Positions 1 to 41,790 are shown, numbered from the stretch's first letter. The stretch is 64,000 nucleotides of DNA from Nautilus pompilius (GCA_018389105.1 JACATO010000691.1:372001-436000), one strand, 5' to 3'. Numbers and translations are program-made. The notes: generated by a model not told the origin, from the sequence alone.

Positions 1-251
1 GAGAAATACATGTATACAGGATATATATAATTCAGTGAAAGATTTAACCATTTCAATACCAGCTGCCTTAATGCTTGCTCAACAATACAAAACAAAAATG
101 AATTGCTGTAGAAAAATTAATTGCATACTCTAAGGAACATTTTAGGGAATTCAAAATGCAAAAAAAGGCAAAGTTTAACTATGGCTTTTAGTAGATGTGT
201 GAGCTGGTGGTCTTCCAAGCCATAAAGCCCCCACCAATGTACAATTGATTA

Positions 252-3135
<2,884 letters not shown>

Positions 3136-3166
3136 TTAACTCTGCCATGTAATGTAATATATGTAA

Positions 3167-3211
<45 letters not shown>

Positions 3212-3585
3212 TTTTCCTAATCGTTGAACTGCCGTTGTAAGAAACTACAAGCAATTTTACCTTAGCAACGATAGAGTCAAGCGGACCTCCCTAGTACAGG
3301 TTTGCTTCCGTATCTTTGCAAAATTTATTTCTAAAAATATATGATCGAAATTTAGTAGTTATTTGTTTAAATAATAAACTTCAAAACTTTTTGATGTTAT
3401 ACACCATAATAGACACATATATAGGTGTGTGTGTGTGTGCATATAATTATTATAAGACTCATAATACGAAACTCAAAAGAGAGCTGACATCCCCCCCCCC
3501 CGCCATTTTGACTCTGGTTTATAGTGACCTTGTCTTGTTAGGGCTTTCGCAGCTTTGTATCCGGTGAGGAAGGACGGAGGTAAAG
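3136..3585. promoter_or_regulatory. Bidirectional promoter region between MORN2-like and DLAT
   Basis: About 450 bases separate the two start codons, which point away from each other. The interval holds an (ATT)n microsatellite at about 3166-3212, a short (GT)n run near 3426-3440 and a C run near 3491-3501. Its right end becomes CpG-rich towards the DLAT start. No TATA box stands out. Shared promoter activity is inferred from the head-to-head layout. Confidence 0.5.
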
Positions 3586-29160
<25,575 letters not shown>

Positions 29161-29348
29161 TTTAGAGCCTAGCCATCCTATTGTATGGCCAGCCCAGACC
29201 ACTTTAGCAAGCGCAGTTTTACTAAATACGAACAAGGCAGGGATGAAAAGAAATTAATTAACTGAATGCAATTGAGCAGATGAGGATAATATTCCTCTGT
29301 TATTAGACTTTCTGAAGAAAGTAAATATATATATATATATATATATAA

Positions 29349-29354
29349 AATAAA
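29349..29354 (+). terminator. DLAT polyadenylation signal (AATAAA)
   Basis: First canonical AATAAA after the DLAT stop codon, about 190 bases downstream. A second one lies at 29449-29454, so alternative 3' ends are possible. Confidence 0.55.
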
Positions 29355-32300
29355 GATGACAGATTTGTATAGAAAGAAGGAATTGCTTGCATTCTGTGTT
29401 GTTGTTGAGGTGATGAGAAATTAGCTGGAAGCAGTTTGTTAATAACATAATAAATGTGGACTAGTGTATTGAGGAATATTTATTTCTTGAGTTAGGTATG
29501 ATATGGGTAGAAATATAAACTTGGTCACAATTCGGAGATTTATTTTAATTTTCTGCTGAATCATCTTCCCTGACCAGTAAAGCCACGACTTTTTGTTTGG
29601 TGGAGTGTTTGTTTTGTTTTTTTTAAAAAATGCTACAGAACACGAAATCATTTTGCATAAGGATTGACTGTAAGAGCAAGCAGTGGTGCCGCCTCTTACC
29701 TGGCGTACCATCAAGGTAATTCTGTTTCTGGCAGTGATTTTTTTCAACTCTGGCACTTCAGAATGTTTAAAATAATGACGGACTGAGCTTCAAGCAAGAA
29801 CGTAGGAAAATTTTGAGAAACCCTTTCAAGAGAAATGTAAACTCCATGCAAACAACAAATAAATGATGGGTACTATTATTATGATAAATTTCCATTTGTT
29901 TTATTTTGGGTTTGTGAACCAACCAACAGAAATATTGTTTAAACAGTCCACTTGAGAACATTGCTGATATAATGTACATACGCATATGTTGGCAGGCATG
30001 GTTTGTGACAGAATTAATACTGTTCTAGATAGCAGTTAAAAATTAATCTAATAAGGTTGCCAGGTGTGCATGTTGCTGATGACTGCAGGTCTAGGCCAGA
30101 TGTTGATGTTCAGCGAGTGATCTTGGTTCTCTCTCTCTCTCCTTTACCATACCACCACCACCACAAAGTTCTAGTAGGTTTTCTGAACTTCAAGTAGATT
30201 GGGCACCATCTTTGTGTAGGCCACTGTAACAAATGCCCCATTCTGTATAGCCAGAGCCCCAGACATCAGCTGTGTGAAAAGTAATAATGTATGATGTATT
30301 CTGATTAAAATGGTATAAACTATCCTCTATAGACAAGCATCAATATAAAATATTTTATGCTTGTAAAGGTGGTGGAATTAATTCACTTGGTAACTTAGGC
30401 AGGGTTTTGTTTTATAATCAGAGAAGAAAAAAAATTTTTTTTTTCCTTTCTTTCATTGTGGTAGTTGGCATCTGAATAACGTATTAGGTAGAGATGGGTT
30501 AAAAGGATATGAGTTTTTTAGGTGAATAGAAACTGCCTACCCTGCTCTAAATGACTGACCATGGAGAATAAATGCAGTTTTGATGTTAGTATTTTTTGTG
30601 AGCAAAATATACTATCAATTAACTGATTATACTTATAATGGTTTCCCTTTGCATGTGGCATGAATGTCACACCTGAGTGCACAAATTTTCTTTACAGTGC
30701 AGATAGATGTAATAATGAAATACTAAATCAAAAATTAATAATTTCAGTGTCACAGTAATACTTCCAAACAGGTGTAACACTTGTTGGCACAAATTGTATT
30801 ATGAAAGGTTCTATGCAAGCATTTACCTGGCAACCCACAGAGTAATTCTCAGAAAATGTAAAGTGCTGCAGAATTAAAAAGTATAGTTAAAATTCCAACA
30901 AAATATATCAGTGAAGAAAACTTTAAAGTTAGACACTTCAGAAATGAAAATGTTCTTATCTCAGTTCATCAGATTAGCTTGTTTATGACTACTACTACTA
31001 ATAAAAGAATTTAATAATTTTACTTGTACCACAGCCACCTTAAACTTTCCTAATTAATGCTCTCTGATTTAGGTTATCAGTATAAGGAGTTCTGATAAAT
31101 GTAGCAGTTTGGGAATAAGAATGACATGAATATTTATGGCATTTGTAAACCTAATGGTTTAAGAAAGATAATGCTTTATTGTATTATATTTTTTAAAAGC
31201 TGCTTGCTCTTAAAATGGTAGCAGTTGGTAACGATGCTCCATTGAACAAATATTGAATGGCTTAATTACAGCAACTTGTGACTAACATTTATCAGTTCTA
31301 TGTGCAGGAGCTGAAAGCTTTCACTTATTAAAATGAACCTGATAGAGTATTTTGATTGATTCATAGTGCATTGGAATGCTGATAACGAGTTCTCACCAGG
31401 CTTCCATTGGCCAAGAAAATCTAGTTGGCAACTATTTTTTCTGATAACTATCGGTGACAGTAGTGGAAACCTTGACAAGGCTAATATAAAGGTCACTGGA
31501 CTTGGGTTGATGTGTATGAACCATTATTTTGTAAATTACAGATAACTAAGATACAGTAAATAAATATTCGAGTACCATCAATTTTCATAAACTCCAAGAT
31601 AGTACAGAACAATTTTTGGGTACTAGGTTAATCAAGCTTTGGGCTATCTGGAAAGCCAAAAAATTCATTTGATCTCTTTTTTGTGACCCTACTTAAGCTA
31701 ATAACTAGAAAATTTTTGGAGCTCTGGATACTGCAGTCAATAAGAGATAACCATAGATTTTGCACTTTTTAATTATCCACTTCATTGCCAAAGCCATGTA
31801 ATAATAATTTAATTTTATATGGAATAATTTGTTTCATAAGAGTGAAAAGGAAAAAATACATTTAAAGTATATTAAAATAATATGCAGAGAAAGTTTACAG
31901 AAAAAAATAATAGTAATTAGATAAGCATTTTACATAAATTAATTAATGAATACAGCAGTAAAAGACATCCATTTTTTAAATGCTAATTTATAGTAAAAGT
32001 TTTGCATCTACAACTATTAGTGCTACAATTAATAAATATACAATTTTGGTTCAGTTACATATGGACTTTATCAACTGGAAAAGTAGCTTTGAGATGACAT
32101 GTTATGATTTGGACTTTAACCCTGACCTGACATTTCATTTTGTTGTTCAAGAATTAAGATAAATTTTAAGTGGTACTTAGAGCAAAGTGTGACCAATAAC
32201 CCCTTGGGTTGGGTATCGAGAAAAGATCCAAAGTTTCAATTATTTTTGTTTTTTTCATGAGGAGAACGCTGATAAGTGTGCATAAGCAGAGCAAGGGGGT

Positions 32301-34301
32301 GCCAAGGCAAATTCTCTGTATGAGTGCAACTCTTGCTCACAAACTGATTTTTCCCCAGCTTGCAGGGGGTTAGCTTTCACTTTCTTATAAAATAAATATA
32401 TTTTTTAATAAGCTGGCCTTATGATTTAAAGGTAAGTGGCCAGAAAGTAGGTTTCCAGTTTCCCGGCTGCAGAGTTTCAAAGATGATGACGCTAGTTTTT
32501 GTAAAGCTGCCCCTCTGGTTCGAAGAAGAACCCTTAGTAAATTTTCTAGTCTGTACTTTTTTCCTTTCTTTTTTTTTATTATATGTAAAATAATTCTATT
32601 ATTCTTGTTAAATTACTAAATGGACATAATTTACCTGAAACGTGATATTGATCAGCTACAGTTTCCTGTTCTCTAAGGATACTCAATGGCTGGTATTTCT
32701 CAAGCCCAGTAATTGACTGCTACATACCAACTGGTAATAGTGGTACTGACTAGTCTACATTAAAGCGCTGGCTAATGACCAGTCTTGTTCTGCTTAGAGA
32801 TTTAACAATTAGAAAGTAGCTTTATTTGGAATATCATTTTACATTCTATTTATCTACTTTTTAATATTTATCACTGTTTTTAAATCAGAATACTTGGTGC
32901 CACAATCAGCAAGGAAAGTGTTTAGATGTGACAGTTTCTTGAATGATACACTGCCAAGTCCACTCTCTGGCATCGGTGTTGCTGCTGTTTTGCAATGTTT
33001 CAAAGATTCTCTTTCGAACCAAGCCCAAAGTGGACAAGTGGTGAGAGCCAGTTTTGACAGTCCCCATATGCAGCACTGTACAAGGTTTGAGACTGGTTGA
33101 AATCTTTGCTATGTAACTTATGTCATAACACCATGTCTAGCTTCGTACTTATGCAGAGAAAAAAACTGCTGCTATAAGGCAACAGTGATAAATGAATGAA
33201 GCTAATCAATTGTTAGCAGTTTTATTCTCTTTGATACAGATAAGGATTTTAATATTTCTATTAAAGATTTTGCTGTTTTATCTTTTACAGGAATATTTCA
33301 TGCACAGTGTTTGATGGCAAATTAAAACCAAAGTGTTCCATAAAGGTGGAAAAGCTTTTTAAAAAAAACAAAAAATGTTCCATTAAGTTAATGATCTGGA
33401 TGCTGTTGTTACTAGGGTGATAGTCAACGGGTGGCCAGAGGACACCTTGCAAAACGCATTCATTTGGGTAGATTTTGCAAGTTAAAATTGCGCTGTTGGG
33501 TGGGCACAGATCTATTTTAATTGAATGACATTATTATAAACCGCTGGTTCAAATTTTTTTGCAAATGCTGATAATAATAAATAGCCAAAATTTAAGGAAT
33601 ATGCAATGAATATTACTCACTAGAATTTTGCATATTTAAAAAATGTCAGTCATTTTGTCAAACTCTATTGGTTTTGTGTAACACAGTTTTTCATTTGAGA
33701 ACTTGAAGAAAAAATATTTGGAAAATAAAACAAACAGTAGCACAGGGCAATCAATGCTACATAATAGGACATTACTGGTAGCCTAAAGCATTTTTTTCTT
33801 TCTTTACAACATTCTTGATTAGTTTATTGTGTTACTTTGATTAGTGGTGGCATTTGTACTTTATTGATACAAACTAATTTAAGCATTGCAGGTTTTTTTC
33901 AAGAAGTATACATTCTTTCCGCTACTAAAGCAATGCTTTTTTTTTTTTGATATATTGTTGTGATGGTGCTGCGCTGCTGCTGGTGGATGTCTCAATGTCT
34001 CTTCACCACTGTCAAAAACTTTTAAAATAATGAAATAGGTTTTTCTAAACTAGAGAATTCAGGGGAGATAATAAGTTATGAGAAGAGGCTGCTAAATCTA
34101 ATAGATATAACTGGATGTATCAGTTGAAGTTTAATGAATATTTTTTTAAATTTAAAAAGAAATTTTTAAAATAATTCTGAGGATCTGATCTCATCTAAGA
34201 GATTAAAGAAACAGCTTCATGATAAAAAAAGATAGGTGTGTAAGATTTTCATATTAAAACTAAATTGTCTATCTTTACCTACTTCAGTGTCCCCTCAAAT
34301 A

Positions 34302-34862
34302 CAGTCGACCCTGCGTAATCGCGGTTCGGCATTCGCGGCCCCCGGTTATTCGCGGATTTTCCTTAGAACCTAAACTAATAATTGTTCATGGAAACCCCCG
34401 CATATTCGCGGAATCGCAAATATCTTCCTCGATTTTTTATGGCTTTTTTCGTGGTAATATATATTTTTTCACGCTTTTTAACACTAAATTATTAATAAGA
34501 ATATAATTTACTAATTTTGTAATATAAATACTAACGTAAATTCAGCAAAATATCGATATAAAATAAACGCTATTGGCTGGAGGTTTGAAAGTAGCCAATC
34601 GGAGAGCGTTAGTCATTTCTCCTCGCTGCTGATTGGCTGCTGCCCTCGAGGCGCTGTCTCAGGCAGAAGCAGCCCAGCATCATCCCAGTTTACCGCGTGT
34701 AGCTATCTCGAGTGTTTCTCTGAGTGTTGTGTTTTTTATTACATTATTATTATATTTTGACGTTTATAGGCATTTTTTATGGACCACGTCCAATATTCGC
34801 GGTTTTTCACTCTTCGTGGGTGCTCAAGGGACGTAACCCCCGCGAATACCGGGGGACAACTA
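34302..34862. mobile_element. Tigger-like MITE
   Basis: The left end cagtcgaccctgcgtaatcg continues through two ATTCGCGG motifs. The right end read in reverse, tagttgtcccccggtattcg, also continues to CGCGG and a GTTACGT block. TA flanks the left end and TA-rich sequence the right. Ends of this kind are typical of Tigger/pogo miniature elements. The 561-bp interior has no transposase. CpG density is far above the surroundings. Confidence 0.75.
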
Positions 34863-36359
34863 TATATATATATATATATATTATGTGTGTGTGTGTGTGT
34901 ATTAGTAGTACCTTTAACACCTAAAAACTTCTTATTAAATTACAACTAATAATTTAAAAAAAAACTTGTGGAATCGATGGATTCTCCTATTCCGTCATCA
35001 GTATCTTTATTTTCTCTGCCATTAAAAGTCAAAAGCAGCCCTAAAATAGAAGTAGATACAGCTGCTTCCAATTATTTAGACTCTGAGAATGATGTCTGCA
35101 TGTGCTTTACAATACTCAGAAGCAAAAAATATTAATTTCGATTATCTATCATAAAATTCATAATGATAATGATTATAACATTTTGATACCACTCTTGGTT
35201 TATGATAAAACCAGCCAAAAAATATTACTAAAGATATTAAAAATTATTTGCAATATTAATACACAGTAAAGCTGTTTATCACAACATTGATGCTTTAAGA
35301 ATGAAATACGTTCCAGTAAAACAATTATAAAGGAGCGTGATGGCAGATCAAAGGCTTAAGGCCACTGCGCCATCGCCAAATTCTTTCTCAGGACTAACTC
35401 TGGTGATGGCAATAGGAAGAGGTCATCGAACCACAACATAGTGATGGGAATTGGCTAAACCAATTCTCTACTTTTTGTACTTTCTGTCCATATTAAAGCG
35501 ATTAATGCAAACAGCTTCCTTCTATACTATCAGCAAAGACCACGCAGCCTGTAGCATATTCAGTGGCATGTAATGAATTTATAAGCAAAATTTGTCCAGT
35601 ATTCTCTCCAAAAGAATGTTTTAAACATGTACACAAGTGGGCTCATCAAAACATATTCTTTCATTCATTTACGTTAGGATAACTCTTCAAAAAGACAAAT
35701 TGTTTTGTGTTTTAAGAAATCATTTATTTGGTGCCACACCCTTGTTTAAATTCATCTTTTCTGATGGGGCGATGCACCACTTGACCCCCATTCCGAGAGT
35801 TTCTTTGATGATGTTTTGAATTACTGTTGTAGACTTTACAATTCTGGCATAGAAACATTTTCATGTGACTAAGATTTAAGAATTATTCATTAATTTTAGA
35901 ATTCTGATAGTTAAATCATACTTGTTTCTATAATCTCACAGTGTAGATCATATGAGAAAGGAATGAAATATTGTCTTGAAGACTCTGTGGGGGTGCATGT
36001 AGGAAAAGTTGGCACACACGTGTGTGGAGATATTCCAGTGATCAACACCTTGTACAAAGCTCTTAAACTATGGCCCTTGAGAAGTCGGTAGAGGGCGTCA
36101 TCCGGATACAGGATGTTTCCACTCCTATTTTATGATTGACAGGCGGATAGAGTTGAAAGTTCTCGTATTTCGTTGCATCCTTCGTTTTAAATCTAAACCC
36201 AAAAAAATAGCTACAAAAATAAGACGCTCGGCAGTAAATTACATCATTTGGTGGACAAATTAACCATACAAGAAGATAACTAAGTAATGAAAATGTGAAT
36301 AATCAGAAAGCACCTGTGTTGCGTCTTTTATGAACTCCGAGAGCCGTTTCAGGATATTA

Positions 36360-36540
36360 AGGAACCAAATGCATCTCTGTAGCTTCGGCCGACCGGGTCG
36401 CAAGGGCCAGGAGGGGAATAGACTAAAACGTACCCCGTTTGACCAGAGGAACTTGTTTGCAGTACCGACACGAGCTGCGGCGGAAACAGATTAAAGGGCA
36501 CGCTCACAGCCGTTGGTTTTCACGACCGACGACGTGTGTG
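36360..36540 (+). repeat. Direct repeat block 1, copy A
   Basis: Shares a long collinear match with 38820-38995. Anchor words are tttgcagtaccgacac, acagattaaagggc and ttttcacg. Copy A lies upstream of the NNMT-like start and copy B in its second intron. Identity looks roughly 75-80 percent by eye. Confidence 0.75.
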
Positions 36541-36589
36541 GGTGACAAGGAAGAACAGCCAGATGATCTGTCACCCTGAAGACCTGGGT

Positions 36590-36810
36590 TTGCTACCTTT
36601 GAACGTTTTCTCTTTCGTGTTTAATACAGTAAGGCTGAACAGAAGAAATGCTTGTTAAAATCTCTCCGTTACTAGTTTGTTGGTTTTTTTTTACCGTTTA
36701 TTATTAAAAAGCAGACACTACATGGATGGGTAAATTCGATGGGAGCTCTTAAAATACAGTGATGTCGGACGTTGAGAAGATACGAGGAGCGAAGTCAGGG
36801 GGAAAGGTCC
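36590..36810 (+). repeat. Block 2, copy A (NNMT-like upstream)
   Basis: Matches 40520-40770 and 56050-56420 in order: an aatacagta(a/g)g word, tgttaaaat, (t)accgttta/accattta, then gacactac/gatacatgta, gataaatt and a tgaga/ctgaaaag end. Copy C at 56 kb looks the most complete, and copies A and B lack different parts. Confidence 0.65.
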
Positions 36811-37027
36811 ATCGGTGGAGACGTCCAGTGGATGCTATTGGTGAGTCTTCGCCCACGTGATTATTGTGTGGGGGAAATCGAAAGTAAAAGTTAGAAAAAA
36901 AACAAAAAAACAATGGTATATGAACTGATTGCGGAACTAGTGGGCCACAGTTGTTCGTGTGTCCGCTCAGCCACTTGTTTAAGTATTTCTACCCTTGATC
37001 TCTCCATACGGTCGTTTAAATCAAAGC

Positions 37028-39482
37028 ATGTCGAGGGACTACTCCAAGTTTGACACGGAAGCTTATCTTAGCAGTTATTGCACAGGGAAGAAAAAGTTTG
37101 GCAACAATCCCAGATTTCCCATCAGTAAAGTCTGGAAGAAAACAGCCGAAATGTTCGCTTCAGGTAAAAAAAAAAAAGAAAAGAAATTTTTTGTACTATT
37201 GTATTATTTAATAATAATAATAATAATATGATAATCTAAAATTATGGTTTTGGTCTTTTTGAAAACACCTCAGAGGTGTTTCGAGAGACTGAGGAAGAAG
37301 CTAACTGCGTCACACTAAGTCGGTTCATCGGTCGGCTCGAAGATGCGAGAAAAAGCCCCCGTCCCTAACAACAGTCGGCGCGTCACGCAGTGATGGGAAC
37401 GAGGAATCGACACGACTTATGCGCTTCCCTTCCAAAAAAAAGAAGCGGTAGGGCCCGCACTCACCTGTCCAGCCTCTGCTTTTCGCAGCTCTCGTGTGTA
37501 TCTGTCGGCGTGTTCTTTTTCCCCCGTCTTTAGATTTCTCAAAGCCGTATTAAAAAACAAATACCACCCCCCTTTTTTATATCCCAGCCTATTTATTTAT
37601 ATTCAGGTTGAGACAATTCGCAGGTGCGCGTTCAGTGTTACTTAGGTTCACTGTCACGCCAAATAACGGCGGGATAGAGAAGATGTTGAGGAACGACGGC
37701 AAACGGAGACCAAAGAGAGAAAGTTGGGGAAGCGGGTTTATCATCATCATCATCTTTCCTGTGGTCGGTCTTGGGTGTGTGTGTGTGTGTGTGTTGTTTT
37801 TTTAAATGACAGGTCAGCAGGTAAGGGTGGGAGTTTATTTCGAGATATTTATTTAAAAAAAAAAAAAAACGCAAACCGACAGAACAAGTCCAGACACGCC
37901 ACGGCTGATATATTAACAGTGGAAGTCGACGACCAGAAGATTCCGTCATCACTCATACTTTGAACTTCCGCCGATTTCATTACAAGTCGGAAGTGGTATG
38001 GCGACCGCTTCTTGGTGCTGACTTGTTGTTTCTGCATAGTTTCGTGGTTTGTAATGCTAAAACAATAAAATAGTTGTACTAACTAAAACTTCGCCACACC
38101 AATAATGGAATGCCTCCGACGCCCCTGATAACAACCGATGTACTGAGTGCTACCAATTTCCATTTGGTAGCCTTTCTATATACCGCATCGTTTATTTCCC
38201 CCACAATTCCAAGCCTAGAGTTTACTTTAGGACTGGCGGTAGCTTCGTTCGTTAAGTCATATCACGTGGCCAACGTTTGGCGACTGCGACTATTGTGATC
38301 CAATAACATGACGATTGCTCCATTCTCTCTCTCCTGCGCTTTCGTATTATTATCTTTAATTAATTTTTTGAAGGCGCAGTAAAAAGAAAAAAAGGGCTAG
38401 TGCTTTCACTTGCATCACTCACGGCCCCTTGGGCCAGAAGTATTTAAAAAAAATACGTTTATTTATTTCGGCAGACGTGGAAGGCGATACATTGCTGGAC
38501 TTGGGATCTGGGCCAACAATTCACAACATAATTAATGCGGCCCCCCACTTCAAGAGCATCTACCTGAGCGACTTCGTCGATACCAATATAAATATGCTGA
38601 CAAAATGGCTAAACCGCGAATGTCCTCACGATTTTTCTGTTCTTATCAAGAAAATAATGGAAATGGAGACACCGAAAAGGTATTTATAGTTACTGGAGCA
38701 GTAGAAAGATCCAAACCTAGAAATAAATAAACGAATTATAACTGATTTTAGAAGATGCTTTTCTTCTTGTTTTCGTTTGTTAGCTTTTTAAATATTGTTA
38801 TTCTGTAGCATCAACCTGGAAGAACGCTTTGCCCGACCAGGTCGTAAGAGCAAGGAGGGGAAATAGACTAGAACGCACCCCGTTTACCAAAGGGACTTGT
38901 TTGCAGTACCGACACAAACTACGGGAACAGATTAAAGGGCTCGCTCATAACAATTAATTTTCACGTCAGTCAGACAATGCGTGTGAATGATAAGAAAGAA
39001 GATTGGGGAGGTATTATAATGGTAACGTTTTGCTAGAAAACAAGAACCCAATAACTCTTCTGTCAAGAATATCACAAACAGTTTTTCTGTGCGTCATAGT
39101 TGTGCGAGGATGCGGTCGCCGAAGACTGAACACGAGAATATTTAATTGGATCTTTGAAATAAATTCCATGATTTGATGATTTGTTTTTGGCATTGAAACC
39201 GATTGATAGATCAAAGTGTCATATGTTAAAACGATGCGGATTAAAAGAGTTGGTGTTAAAACCAAAGATGAAAACAGACAAATCATTTGTTCCCAAACAG
39301 TCCAATAGCCAGATGATCTATTGTTCTGGAAGGCCTCTGTTTGGATATATCACTAAAAAATTACAAAGACAATAAAACAGCAACAACGAACTAGCATTTT
39401 GTATGAACCCTCTCTCTATGTCTCTCTCTCCCCCCCTCTCTGTCTCTCTCTCCCCCCTCTCTATCTCTCTCTCCCCCCTTTC

Positions 39483-39562
<80 letters not shown>

Positions 39563-40042
39563 AATTTTAACAATTCAACAAACTTTATAGGATTTTGTAT
39601 AATATTTTTCAGTGACGATGACCCTAAAAAAAGAGAAGAAGATATGAGGAGCAAAGTCAAGGAAATTTTGTTCTGTGATGTGACGAAAGACAATCCCTTC
39701 CAACCCAGGACATTTCCACAGTTTGACGCCATCGTCTCCTCTCTGACCCTTGATGCAGTGGCAACCGATGCCAATAACTACAAAGAAATTGCTGGGAGAG
39801 TTGCTTCACTTTTGAAACCTGGCGGTTGGATCGTAATGGTGGGCTGCCTGGACGAAACGTTTTACACAGTTGGAGAAGTGAAGTACGCGTCGGCTTACCT
39901 CACTGAAAATGATGTCAGAACCGCCTGGGAAGAGGTGGGCGTACAAATAAGAGATTGGAATGTGATTGAGAAACCTCCAGAAGCGCCAAGAGACATCTCC
40001 GATGAGTCTGCCATGTTTTTGCTCAAAGGTCAAAAAAAATAA
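37028..40042 (+). CDS. NNMT/PNMT/TEMT-family SAM-dependent N-methyltransferase
   Basis: Class I methyltransferase that would move a methyl group from S-adenosylmethionine to a small amine in the cytosol. The substrate cannot be told from sequence. Exons 37028-37163, 38475-38679 and 39613-40042 join in phases 1 and 2 to give 256 aa, near the roughly 264 aa of human NNMT. The N-terminal family block reads DYSKFDTEAYLSSYC. The SAM-binding motif I is LLDLGSGPT (GSGPT at 56-60). A further block, FDAIVSSLTLDAV, is followed by LLKPGGWIVMVG and TAWEEVGV near the C-terminus. The three-exon layout is that of vertebrate NNMT genes. An in-frame ATG at 36995 could add 11 residues, but 37028 fits the family better. 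AATAAA overlaps the stop codon, and another signal lies at 40312. Part of its 5' region is duplicated downstream. Confidence 0.88.
38820..38995 (+). repeat. Direct repeat block 1, copy B (intron 2 of NNMT-like gene)
   Basis: Second copy of the block at 36360-36540, same orientation, with several C-to-T type differences. It lies between coding exons 2 and 3. Confidence 0.75.
39411..39560. repeat. (CT)n microsatellite next to a splice acceptor
   Basis: A polypyrimidine tract of about 150 bases, with C-runs in its left half and pure CT in its right half. It ends about 50 bases before the exon 3 acceptor at 39611-39612 of the NNMT-like gene. Confidence 0.95.
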
Positions 40043-40519
40043 ATTGACTACGTCAAAAAGAAGACTAACGGGAAGATCAACTGACATTCACTGTTGGTTA
40101 TAATAACCCAGAAAAATACTGGGGATTATAAAAAAAAAACGCATTAGGCTTTTTCCAGTTTATTAATATTACAAACTGTTCCGCTGCTAGTTAGCTCATC
40201 TATAGTAAAATAATTTTAAAAGTAACATTATAATCTCTCTTATCCGAGCAACAGATTAATGATAAGTAAACACAGCTGTTACACACTTCGCTCAGATGTA
40301 AAGTGTATAAAAATAAACAAATCAAATAAATACACTATTGTTTGTGATGAAACTCTGTATCGGTGCCCACAGCTCACACGTGACTTGTAGGCAACCAGAA
40401 CGCGCCTACCATCAACCGCAGCGCCGCACGGTGGAGCGGCGGCTACCGGTGTCAGAGTGAAAACTGCGCCAATCAACAAGTGTCGCCAAAAAACTTGTTC
40501 GATTCGCTCCATGTTCCCT

Positions 40520-40770
40520 GTACAGTGCACTTATTCAAGTCTTACTGAGAAATGAGCCGAGAGCCTTTTAGATTTCAACTTTGCTGTATGAAATATGCAA
40601 CAACAACAAAAAATACTTGGTGATTAAACTAATGTATTAAATGCTATTTTTTTAAAAACTTTTTTTAAAATTAGAAACCGATATCACACGTATTGATAAA
40701 TTTGATGAAAACGCCAGAAATAGAATGATATCGAACATTGAGAAGTCGCAAATTTTTCTTTCTGAGATGA
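40520..40770 (+). repeat. Block 2, copy B
   Basis: Aligns with 36690-36790 and with 56060-56415 (shared words ctgagaaatg, ccttttagatttcaacttt, gtattgataaatt, gaacattgaga). It precedes the NNMT exon-1 relic, just as copy A precedes the real exon. Confidence 0.65.
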
Positions 40771-41125
40771 AACTGAAACGTTTCTAATTTATTCCAGCTG
40801 GATTCTCTCCCCCCCAACAATTTACATCCTTTTCTCTGTTTTTTGCCCTTCTTTCAATAAATTGTTGCCAACAAATGAATAATTGCTGTGCAATTTATCT
40901 CACCGTTATTGGCGTGTAGCCATTGAAAAAGTCTCTTCTTACACGATGCTACATCGGAGGTCGAAAGCGAAAGTAAAAGGACGTAGAAACACAAATTAGT
41001 TGAGTTACTTGGTAAAATAAAACTCTTTGTTGTGCCCGCGCAGGCTCCATTCCAGCTTTTTATACACTTAATCTTTTAAATACGAATAGGTGAGATAAAT
41101 GTTCTAACCTTCACACAATCTGATG

Positions 41126-41219
41126 GGTTATTGCGCTGGAAAGAAATCAAATTGGCAAAGTTTCTAATTTTTCCCACGCCTAAAGCTTTGGGAGAGATCA
41201 GGCGAAACGTTTGTTTCAG
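41126..41219 (+). pseudogene. Degenerate copy of exon 1 of the NNMT-like gene
   Basis: Compared with 37073-37163, shared words in order are ttattgc, gaaa, ttggcaa, tttccca/tttccca, taaag, cgaaa and ttcag followed by a gtaa donor. Identity is about 70 percent by eye. Translation of the relic shows in-frame stops and lost residues, and no matching exon 2 or 3 follows. It looks like the leftover of a tandem duplication of the gene's 5' half. Confidence 0.7.
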
Positions 41220-41339
41220 GTAAGAAAAACAACAAAAAGACAACTCCATGCTGTTGTTATCATTGAATGAAAGTAAATAAGGGAAAGCTGTCATCACACA
41301 AAAAGTGTTCAGTCCATTTGAACCTCTCGAAATTGTTTT

Positions 41340-41790
41340 TTTTTTTTTTTTTTTTGTTTTGAGAAACCGAGGAAGTAAACGCATCTTTAATGGCCCATCG
41401 TTAGGGAAACAAGCGAGACGGACTTCTGTTTTGGGGGGAATCGCTCTGGAAATGCGCCGACTCCTACGTCCTGAGTCATGCCGTGCCACCTGGTGAGTAA
41501 ACACGGCACCAACGTCACGCGGTGTTACTCGTCGACACAAACTCTTGGCGAAATTCCATTGCTTCCCGTACGCGGAACAGGGAGTACTCATGTCCTGGCG
41601 GTTGTAGCAGCAAATGTATTTCTTTTAATGAAAAGAGAGAACTAAAAGTCGGTTCATCGGTCGCCTCGGAGATGCGAGAAAAAGCCCCCCCCCCGTCCCT
41701 TACAACAGTCGGCGCCCGCAGTGATGGGAACGAGGAATGGAGACGGCTTATGCGCTTCCCTCCTCCCCCCCTCCAAAAAAAGAAGGAACC
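41340..41790 (+). repeat. Block 3, copy of NNMT-like intron 1 sequence
   Basis: Matches 37256-37440. The strongest stretch is aagtcggttcatcggtcg, then gatgcgagaaaaagcccc, acaacagtcggcgc, gcagtgatgggaacgaggaa and ttatgcgcttccct, at 41646-41760 versus 37315-37430. The downstream copy has about 250 extra bases on its left side. Confidence 0.8.

Larger units (their letters stand above)
29161..37027. other. Intergenic region between DLAT and the NNMT-like gene
   Basis: 7.9 kb, AT-rich. It contains the DLAT 3' end, (TA)n at about 29324-29346, a Tigger-like MITE at 34302-34862, a (TA)n-(TG)n tract at about 34861-34901, and the duplicated blocks at 36.36-36.8 kb that precede the NNMT-like gene. The short frames here (for example 32894-33100 and 35637-35819) show no similarity I recognise. 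Confidence 0.6.

Noticed and set aside
35330..35470. tRNA-like SINE on the minus strand (GGCGCAGTGG box)
   Set aside because: The A-box-like word is good, but no B box follows at the right distance and no ends are visible.
39391..39774. 127-aa minus-strand frame rich in Arg-Glu repeats
   Set aside because: A translation of the (CT)n microsatellite plus antisense of NNMT-like exon 3.
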